Source: Bacteriovorax sp. BAL6_X (GTDB taxonomy: Bacteria; Bdellovibrionota; Bacteriovoracia; Bacteriovoracales; Bacteriovoracaceae). Taken from it: 64,000 bases of DNA. The notes under the pieces are model-generated. The model did not search any database, was not told the DNA's origin, and was given only the letters and a program-made list of their open reading frames with translations. The translations under genes and the position numbers were made by a program. The DNA lies in NCBI RefSeq assembly GCF_000443995.1, contig NZ_AUMC01000008.1:186001-250000 (forward strand), given 5' to 3'. Positions 51,401 to 57,319 of this stretch are shown piece by piece (within the stretch, counting starts at the first letter, position 1; every line of letters starts with the position of its first letter).

Positions 51401-53910
51401 ACTCAATTGAGGCCCTTCAAGCGAAGATCAAGCATTCAATGGAGTACGATACTAAGGGTAATAAAAACCCTATTTGTAACCACGAAACAGCTGAGTTTGC
51501 ACTTAGTAACCTTGCTAAGAACTACGATGTTCTTGAAATGGCAAAAACTGACGAAGGAAAGAATGACATTCTAATTGATATCTGGATGCCAACTCTTGCA
51601 CACGAGATCGGACACAACCTTGGTCTACGTCACAACTTCGTTGGTTCATTTGATAAGAAGAACTGGGTATTCCCAGGAGAGAAAGAAGCAAAGAGAACTT
51701 CATCTTCAGTTATGGACTACACAATTGATGACCACGCTACTTACGATGGTCTAGCTCCATACGATGTATACGCACTACGTGCAGCTTATACAGGAATGGT
51801 AGAACTTGAAGGATATACTAACTCGAAAAAGACATCAATTGAGATCAATGGTGTTGACGTTAAGGTATCTTCTGTTGAATCTGAATTTGAACCAGGTCTA
51901 TACTACCACCTAGTAAGAATTAAAGATGTCATTGATGCACTTGTTGGTGAAAATGGTAACCCTGCAAATATCTCTAAGCATAGACTTATGGCAGAAGCAG
52001 GCCTTAAGAGAATCAGATTCTGTTCAGATGAGGACGCAGGAAACTCTCCTCAGTGTAACAGACACGACTTTGGTTCATCTTTTGAAGAAATCGTTGATTA
52101 CCAAATTGCAGACTACCGTCAGATGTACGAGTATATCTACTTCCCAGGAAAGCGTAAGCAGTTCTATGGTGGAGCAGCATTTGGTTGGCTAATGGATAAA
52201 TTCTATAAGTTAAGAATGATGAACGAAGAAGTATTCTATCACCTAATTTATACTCCTGAGTTGTACTCTCAAGCAGATCAAGCAACTCATGATGCAACAA
52301 CTAACGACCTAGTAAATGGTGTAATCAAGTCACTATTCTTCCTACAGTCAGTAGTTGCGACTCCAGATATCACTCCAGGAGCTGGGCTTGATACTGAAGC
52401 ACAAAGAAATAAGAGATTTGTTTCGACTCTAGTTCCAACTCAAACTGAGGTTACAGCTGATGATGGAACAGTTCTACAAGTAGCGACTCAAAAACCAATG
52501 GTTGTAGAAACAAAGTGGAATGAAGCAATCTCACTTGATAGTGATTCATATAGAGCGAAAAACCGTGGTGTTGAATATGATAAAGCAGCAGCTCTAATTG
52601 CACTTACAGAGTCTGAGTCGTACTCATACAAGTACCGTTCAAACTCTCTAAGAATTCCATACCAGTTACTAGAGCAGTACCTGTTTGGAATTGATATTAA
52701 GGATTCAATTGTACAATCAACAATTGGAGAAGTTCTTTCTGGTCAAGTTACTCCACTAGTATATGACCCAGCAATAGGACGTAATATCCCACTAACTAAT
52801 GGAGCCTTCAGCGTTGAAGTTGGTGAAGTTGAAACTAACTATGCTGCTATCGGTGGTCTAGTTTACGGTAATATTGATACATTTGAACAAACAGCTAACC
52901 CTGCACGTGCATTTTGGGTAAATCATATTTCTCAAAGAGATCTACTTACTGAGACTTTCGAGCACGAAGGGCAAACTTACCAAATCCCAGAGGATTATGT
53001 AGCTGAGAAAACTGATATCAGAAAAGCATATGTACCTTATGCACAAGACTCATATGTAGCTGGTAACGTTATCCAGAAAGCAAGTATGATGCAGTTAATT
53101 TCTCACGATGAGCGTTGGTCAACATTCTTTGAAGAATGGGAAAAGGCGCAAATTGAAGGGCTTCAACTTGCACAAACTCCAGCAGCACAAGATGCAACTG
53201 AAGATACAATGAAAGCTCAAAAGACCGAGCTTGAAATGGCAGCTGCTCTTGGAAATGCAGCAACAATTAAATCAGAGATGCAGAAATACTTCGCTCAAAT
53301 TAATGCTCTTCTTGCTTCACAAGATCAAAAAGAGATGATTGCAGGATTCCTTGCTCAAAGAGCACTTATTAAGCAAGCTGGTTCTTACTTTGTATCAGCT
53401 CAGTTTACAGTAATGATGAATGATATTGGCCTTGAAGGTGTAACACTAGACTACATCAACCAAGTTCTAAGTCAGGCAATCGTACCAATCGCTTTTGAAG
53501 CAGAAGCATGTCGTCTTGCAGACCAGTACTGTTCAACGGTTGATATGATTCAAATGGCGAAAACAGGAAATAAGGATAGATACTTAGATAATAAGATCAC
53601 TAACCTTCTGAATAACTTCTCAATGCCTTCAGTTAATGACCAAGGTCAAGTTGAGTTATTCGCACCAGTTATTACTAAGATTATCCAAGGTCTTAATAAT
53701 AACGAACAAATCAAGCTAGGAGATGTTTTCTTAAGAGATATTCAAGAAAACAGCTTCGCTCAGATTCAACAAATGGATCAGCTTGTTGGTGAAGCTATGA
53801 CGAAAATGAAAGTTACTAAAGACGTTGATAGCTTCTATGGAGATATGAAAAGAAACGTAAAACTTCTTGGATTATACTTCAGAATGATTAACCCGATGGA
53901 AGGAAAATAA
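48481..53910 (+). CDS. Giant zinc metalloprotease lipoprotein (Met-zincin, DUF4953/DUF5117-like)
   Basis: 1809 residues. Lipoprotein-type N-terminus with lipobox ILSSC at about residue 29. The zinc site is HEIGHNLGLRHNFVGS at about 1041, followed by SSVMDYTIDDH, the methionine turn; the HNF ending is typical of the Met-zincin family with DUF4953. Upstream are about 1000 residues of beta-rich sequence; downstream about 700, largely helical, with several cysteine pairs. The codons avoid GGCC, suggesting high expression. It is likely to be an exposed protease acting on host, prey or envelope proteins; substrate unknown. Its 5430 bases have no in-frame break. A terminator follows. Confidence 0.85.
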   Translation: MKIKNENKFGMLRGLTHAFALAAILSSCAKTLPDKEPDFAQESYRTKNSVTSAKLVVEAIAVATQEELSKNRISTDLIDTSVGSEAKTLYSTQIVNSNDKTYNVLVKDLLVFAEKEGQKFEITFDLTTNYLVAYIAPADTSAKAFSASNKIIRDVLPVKASKLDRIPLFQYGVDFYQRENVKNDLDEKTRHIRYIEKDRSESTHYKVDYLIENRTYTGVFGMDQKEIATIYRRDKVESNLFTVGQLEDRILNNENAFTTSKHDGHVFDNKDLIKVILDDNESKAYFARVIKKENLTDNEEQLVRAERFNLLFSRCDADTAQRAKIALDNCFLRSEISEKIKYVKFKYDIDDNDEVLAETKISSSTVAEDAKFIQLEKDSQPEEIYPTEIRNELSTAWLKLEKFKNQEFTFRRVLEDSPNIFNYSFAGSKATFHVEIVKFHFEPGRVLVKRSKPLLDKTGSTNLDTEPLLAFEAEYFRESKNDKGGIVYVPASHNDERAIAVVNLGNDQIGDVLTSLDPYLMSVCGGGKAHGLTEVRDIVQVVDGKDDFLNFSTQSTYKKGNLFNCADFGGDYWGQQNETMTFKERTTFMKYNQEFEEPEQNLSYEVQKKFNFGLFTGSKLVPKGYTEQTRDFDTTVDLPMVFDIRNGKNIEYVLTGIPSNKYDKDGKLVRKLTQTELDLRNKIIVSSQKVIDDINLGFKRAFKGTQYEGRGDVITLKIEKDDSIPAGTKNLSLTHNLDGESRSVNIEVVEKTHLGDLQRNHIYWVEKATSSSIIGLGGPSFNPRNGVVESASVYLYGGNMKSSINWMVDKAIAEKNFVKNITPTKELQKLADELNKKAIEDALAEHKAKTQAAGQATQVANTDEVEVEIEGETVTQSSKKAEMKSHRHGVAHTNLKSNLLNTIKRPNMASQMGKIKDAHRLMKNDFRASSFDKDEVLSNFTRANQKEAKAVHAAWQAIANKDDVALQAAIHGDNSIEALQAKIKHSMEYDTKGNKNPICNHETAEFALSNLAKNYDVLEMAKTDEGKNDILIDIWMPTLAHEIGHNLGLRHNFVGSFDKKNWVFPGEKEAKRTSSSVMDYTIDDHATYDGLAPYDVYALRAAYTGMVELEGYTNSKKTSIEINGVDVKVSSVESEFEPGLYYHLVRIKDVIDALVGENGNPANISKHRLMAEAGLKRIRFCSDEDAGNSPQCNRHDFGSSFEEIVDYQIADYRQMYEYIYFPGKRKQFYGGAAFGWLMDKFYKLRMMNEEVFYHLIYTPELYSQADQATHDATTNDLVNGVIKSLFFLQSVVATPDITPGAGLDTEAQRNKRFVSTLVPTQTEVTADDGTVLQVATQKPMVVETKWNEAISLDSDSYRAKNRGVEYDKAAALIALTESESYSYKYRSNSLRIPYQLLEQYLFGIDIKDSIVQSTIGEVLSGQVTPLVYDPAIGRNIPLTNGAFSVEVGEVETNYAAIGGLVYGNIDTFEQTANPARAFWVNHISQRDLLTETFEHEGQTYQIPEDYVAEKTDIRKAYVPYAQDSYVAGNVIQKASMMQLISHDERWSTFFEEWEKAQIEGLQLAQTPAAQDATEDTMKAQKTELEMAAALGNAATIKSEMQKYFAQINALLASQDQKEMIAGFLAQRALIKQAGSYFVSAQFTVMMNDIGLEGVTLDYINQVLSQAIVPIAFEAEACRLADQYCSTVDMIQMAKTGNKDRYLDNKITNLLNNFSMPSVNDQGQVELFAPVITKIIQGLNNNEQIKLGDVFLRDIQENSFAQIQQMDQLVGEAMTKMKVTKDVDSFYGDMKRNVKLLGLYFRMINPMEGK

Positions 53911-53946
53911 TCCAAACCATCTACCAATTAAATTGTCATTTAATGA

Positions 53947-53973
53947 GAAACCCGCCCTGTCCAGGCGGGTTTC
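53947..53973. terminator. Terminator shared by the metalloprotease and the convergent GNAT gene
   Basis: GAAACCCGCC (53947-53956) and GGCGGGTTTC (53964-53973) with a seven-base loop, followed by TTCATATT. Confidence 0.85.
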
Positions 53974-53979
53974 TTCATA

Positions 53980-54504
53980 TTAGAGATCGATCCAAAACCT
54001 CATCTTCTTCACACCGTCAACTTCAATAATATTCTCAAGCTCTCCGCCATTCTTGCGAATCGTCTTCTCTGATCCAATATTACCTTCATCACAAGTAACA
54101 AGAACCTTTTTAAGGCCCTTAATATTGTTTCTAACGAAGTTTAAAGACTCTGCAAGGATTTGAGTCGCATAACCTTGATTGCGGAAATTAGGGCATACTC
54201 CGTAACCAATATGGCCACCAACCTTTAAAAGATGATCATTTAATTCAAAGCGAATTGAAGTACGACCTACAATTTTCCCCTCTTCATTGAAGGCAAAAAG
54301 TAATGCAGCAGGCACATGCTCTTTAGGGATATGGTGTCCCTTAGCAAAACTTGGTGCAACTTCAACATAAGTTTGAAAGTCCTTATTTGCGATACTTTCC
54401 CAGTAGTGAACAAAGTCGAAATTTTCCTCCCACACTTCGTTAAAGGCCATGAGAAATTCAGCTTCATCCACTGATTGTAAGTACCTTAGAATAACCTTAC
54501 TCAT
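53980..54504 (-). CDS. GNAT-family N-acetyltransferase
   Basis: 174 residues. The acetyl-CoA segment is HIGYGVCPNFRNQGYATQIL near residue 97, the classical motif A (R/QxxGxA), and VLVTCDEGNIGSEKTIRKNGG follows. The sequence matches the COG3981-type predicted acetyltransferases. Substrate unknown. The ATG directly abuts the Nudix gene's TAG, and GGGAG lies within that gene's end, so the two are coupled. Confidence 0.85.
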   Translation of the reverse strand: MSKVILRYLQSVDEAEFLMAFNEVWEENFDFVHYWESIANKDFQTYVEVAPSFAKGHHIPKEHVPAALLFAFNEEGKIVGRTSIRFELNDHLLKVGGHIGYGVCPNFRNQGYATQILAESLNFVRNNIKGLKKVLVTCDEGNIGSEKTIRKNGGELENIIEVDGVKKMRFWIDL

Positions 54505-55017
54505 CTAAACATCTCCCATTAATAATTCACAACTTGCTAAGTAAATATCGGCCTGTAGACAACGATCTTTATTTCTAAGGAGCTGATTTAGCTCTTCAAT
54601 ATTAGCTGATTTTATCAAGTGAGTTGAGGCTCTATTTTCGGTAATAGCAACTTCACCGGTAAAGACTACTGCTGCAGAGATTGGATGTGGAAAGTACTCT
54701 CGTAACGGTGAATCGTACTTATCATCTAGGATCCAGTGTCCAAGTTTGTTGATACTTTTAACACTTATGCCTAGTTCAAGACCTAACATTCTCTCTAGGC
54801 CAAAAATAACACTTTCACCATCCTTAAGTTCACCACCAGGATAATCAAGCTTACCACTGTCTTTAACGAGGTATAACCATTCATTACCAACCTTTGGTAC
54901 AAAGAAAACATTGGTTATAAGAGATTCATCAATAGCTTCTTCTGTTAAGAAAAAGCTACGCTTAAAATGCTCATTATTAACTGGTTTTAAAAGAGTAGAA
55001 TACTTAGTCTTATCCAT
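54505..55017 (-). CDS. Degenerate Nudix-domain protein
   Basis: 170 residues. The Nudix box is GGELKDGESVIFGLERMLGLELG: the outer glycine, glutamate and arginine are kept, but the REUxEE core reads RMLGLE, missing one of the metal-binding glutamates. Either the hydrolase is inactive and serves as a binding domain, or its metal site is altered. The fold and the surrounding LDYPGGEL are otherwise Nudix-like. No ribosome site; TATACT six bases before ATG suggests a leaderless mRNA. It is coupled to the GNAT gene. Confidence 0.7.
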   Translation of the reverse strand: MDKTKYSTLLKPVNNEHFKRSFFLTEEAIDESLITNVFFVPKVGNEWLYLVKDSGKLDYPGGELKDGESVIFGLERMLGLELGISVKSINKLGHWILDDKYDSPLREYFPHPISAAVVFTGEVAITENRASTHLIKSANIEELNQLLRNKDRCLQADIYLASCELLMGDV

Positions 55018-55023
55018 AAGAAA

Positions 55024-55029
55024 AGTATA
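55024..55029 (-). promoter_or_regulatory. Candidate -10 for a leaderless mRNA (Nudix-GNAT operon)
   Basis: Minus strand TATACT ends six bases before the ATG at 55017. It lies just below the terminator hairpin of the ferredoxin gene, so the operon has its own start. Confidence 0.45.
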
Positions 55030-55036
55030 ACAGAAA

Positions 55037-55054
55037 GGCCCTCAAAAGAGGGCC
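55037..55054 (-). terminator. Terminator after the membrane-anchored ferredoxin gene
   Basis: Minus strand GGCCCTC, loop TTTT, GAGGGCC, followed by TTTCTGTT. 32 bases after the stop codon. Confidence 0.75.
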
Positions 55055-55085
55055 CTAATATAAATTGAAAAATTTTTAATTTAAG

Positions 55086-55925
55086 TTATGCTTTATTGAA
55101 TTTGATAACTTCTGTTGGACAAGCTTCAGCGGCCTCAAGAATTAGAAGTCCATTATCAAGTGGTGCATCTGGACGAATAATACAGTTAGTATCAGTAACT
55201 TCAAATACTTCAGGATAGATACCTTCACAAGCGTTACAAACGATACAACCTTCATCGATCCAAACTTTAGAAACTGCAAAGTTTTCTTGAGCAGGAGCAC
55301 CTGCACCAGCAGCACCAGCGAATTCACCAGCAAATTGTGGATTAGCAGAAATTCTTAGACCTACAGGAATATCTCCTTGAGGAATTGAATCTGCAATAAA
55401 TGAACGAGTTGTTTGGTGATAGAACATCTTTGGTTTTACATAACCATATTTCTCATTGAATGACTCAACAGTATTCTCAGCACCACGGAAAGCTTCAATA
55501 AATTTACGTCCCTTCATAGTACGAGATTGTGTAAGGCCATCTTTAGACTTAAGCTCAATTTCTACAGTTGAAGAATCAAGATTCTCAAGTTCTAAAATTT
55601 CTTTAAAAGCTGGGCCCATTTTAACTTCGACACCAAAGTCTGAATCTTGAACAGCAAAGTCACTTGAAACAGTAATTTGCGTCTTCTTACCAAATGGATT
55701 AAATAGCCTAACAACAACATGATTGAATTTTGCAGGCTCTCTCGAATTATTCCAACGGTAACCAAAAGCAAAACTTTCATCGCTTGAAGATTTTAAAACT
55801 TCAAACTTCGACTTCCCAAATAGGAAGAAGAATGAACCTGAAAGAAGGCTTAAAACACCTAGTTGGACAACCATCCCTGTTACAACTAATAATGCAATAG
55901 CTAATGCAATTAAAGTAGTATTCAC
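55086..55925 (-). CDS. Membrane-anchored single-cluster ferredoxin
   Basis: 279 residues from a GTG start with AAGGAGAT upstream. A hydrophobic N-terminus (about 5-37) anchors the protein, followed by an uncharacterised domain (about 40-195, beta-rich, VVVRLFNPFGKKTQITV) and a Gly/Ala-Pro linker (FAGAAGAGAPAQ). The C-terminal 65 residues are a one-cluster ferredoxin with CIVCNACEGIYPEVFEV and a distant EACPTEV, i.e. C-x2-C-x2-C...CP, the [4Fe-4S] or [3Fe-4S] type. Membrane-bound electron carrier with an unknown partner. An extended -10 promoter lies upstream. Confidence 0.7.
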   Translation of the reverse strand: MNTTLIALAIALLVVTGMVVQLGVLSLLSGSFFFLFGKSKFEVLKSSSDESFAFGYRWNNSREPAKFNHVVVRLFNPFGKKTQITVSSDFAVQDSDFGVEVKMGPAFKEILELENLDSSTVEIELKSKDGLTQSRTMKGRKFIEAFRGAENTVESFNEKYGYVKPKMFYHQTTRSFIADSIPQGDIPVGLRISANPQFAGEFAGAAGAGAPAQENFAVSKVWIDEGCIVCNACEGIYPEVFEVTDTNCIIRPDAPLDNGLLILEAAEACPTEVIKFNKA

Positions 55926-55959
55926 TTTATCTCCTTAAATTTCACTTGTAATTTCCTAG

Positions 55960-55968
55960 AGTATAGCA
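55960..55968 (-). promoter_or_regulatory. Extended -10 promoter of the ferredoxin gene
   Basis: Minus strand TGCTATACT, between the truB stop and the ferredoxin start, with about 30 bases of leader. Confidence 0.55.
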
Positions 55969-55978
55969 CGAATTAAAA

Positions 55979-56947
55979 TTATTCGTCTAAGGAATTACAC
56001 ATAGTTAAATCGATTTTATCTAACGCGGCAGGACTAAATCCTACACAACTTTTAATTAGGCCACCATTAGCAACAGCAAGTCCAAGTGTTTGATTTTGCG
56101 ATCTTATCCAATAGTGTCCATCGGCCAAGTCCATCTTTAATGTTTGGCCATTTATAAATCGAAGCGCACTGGCCTCATCTAATTCCAATTTTTCAAAGCC
56201 AATGAGCTCAGTAATTGGGTTTGTATAATTCAATAAAAAATCATTAGCACTAAAATCTTCATCATCAAATATCGATAAATCAATGCTATTCTCTAAGTTA
56301 ATGCCGGCCGAATTAGTTCGTCTTAGATCTTCTAGAGCGCCTCTTGTTCCAAGCTTCTTAGCAAGATCATCAAAGAGAACGCGTATATAAGTTCCAGAGG
56401 AAACACAAACTCGAAAAGTGACTTTACGTCCTTGAACTTCTAAAAGTTCAACTTCATGAATTATTCTTTCTACTGGTGGTTTTTCAATAAAGACACCTTC
56501 ACGGGCCCACTCATGAAGTGCCTTACCTTCATGCTTAGTAGCAGAAAAGGCCGGTGGGCTTTGCATATATGAACCGACAAATGACTTAAGTTCTTTATTT
56601 ACATCGTCAAAGCTTACTTCAGAAAATTCTAACTCTTCAATCGTTCCTTCTTGCGTATCAAAGTCCCCTGTTGGAGAATTTATACCGAGGACTCCCGTTG
56701 CTATATATTCTTTAGAATCAATTTGAGTGTATTGATTGAGTCTTGTCGCAGGCCCAATACCAATAACTAAAAGACCTGTTGCAAATGGATCAAGAGTTCC
56801 AAAGTGACCGATCTTTCCAATATTTTTAGGAAGGTTTCTTTTAAAGCGTCTTATCACATCAAATGAAGTCATCCCTTTCGGTTTATCGACTTTAAAAAAG
56901 AAAGGCCCAAAGATTGGGCCTTTAAATTTCTTATTTCTTGAAGCCAT
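55979..56947 (-). CDS. truB: tRNA pseudouridine-55 synthase
   Basis: 322 residues. FKVDKPKGMTSFDVIRRF near residue 18, catalytic aspartate D53 in HFGTLDPFATGLL, YIATGVLGINSPTGDFDT, and SSGTYIRVLFDDLAKKLG. It makes pseudouridine at position 55 of the T-loop of tRNAs. The ATG shares one base with the rbfA stop, so translation is coupled. The C-terminal extension (about 230-322) contains a PUA-like domain. Confidence 0.95.
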   Translation of the reverse strand: MASRNKKFKGPIFGPFFFKVDKPKGMTSFDVIRRFKRNLPKNIGKIGHFGTLDPFATGLLVIGIGPATRLNQYTQIDSKEYIATGVLGINSPTGDFDTQEGTIEELEFSEVSFDDVNKELKSFVGSYMQSPPAFSATKHEGKALHEWAREGVFIEKPPVERIIHEVELLEVQGRKVTFRVCVSSGTYIRVLFDDLAKKLGTRGALEDLRRTNSAGINLENSIDLSIFDDEDFSANDFLLNYTNPITELIGFEKLELDEASALRFINGQTLKMDLADGHYWIRSQNQTLGLAVANGGLIKSCVGFSPAALDKIDLTMCNSLDE

Positions 56948-57303
56948 TAGAAAGACTTTCCTTTATCTTTTTCAGATTGCAGAAGTTTTTCAATTTCCTG
57001 CTCATCTTCAAACTGAGAATCATATTCAGCAGTTAAAGAAGGCGTATGCCTTACCTGTAAAGTCTTAGCAAGGTGGCTTCTGATCTTACCTAAAGAAGTG
57101 TCCATTGCCTTAGCAATATCACCTCTTTTGGCCGGATCAAAAGTATCCCAAAATAACTTTGCCGTAGAAAAGTCAGGGCTTATTTCAACTTTTGTAATCG
57201 AACAAAAAGTAAACGCTGAATTATCTAATCCACGACGAAGTAATTGATTTACTTCATTTTTAATCTGTTCTTCATACTGAAGTTTTTTCTTATTGCCACT
57301 CAT
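56947..57303 (-). CDS. rbfA: Ribosome-binding factor A
   Basis: 118 residues, normal length. The KH-like fold segments FTFCSITKVEISPDFSTAKLFW and KIRSHLAKTLQVRHTPSLTAEYD match RbfA. It helps mature the 30S subunit, in particular 16S rRNA processing. The start lies 16 bases after the infB stop, as in the usual operon. Confidence 0.9.
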   Translation of the reverse strand: MSGNKKKLQYEEQIKNEVNQLLRRGLDNSAFTFCSITKVEISPDFSTAKLFWDTFDPAKRGDIAKAMDTSLGKIRSHLAKTLQVRHTPSLTAEYDSQFEDEQEIEKLLQSEKDKGKSF

Positions 57304-57319
57304 GACATCTCCAACCGAA

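Noticed and set aside
51251-51574. 107-residue ORF inside the giant metalloprotease gene
   Set aside because: Out-of-frame shadow of a continuous conserved reading frame.
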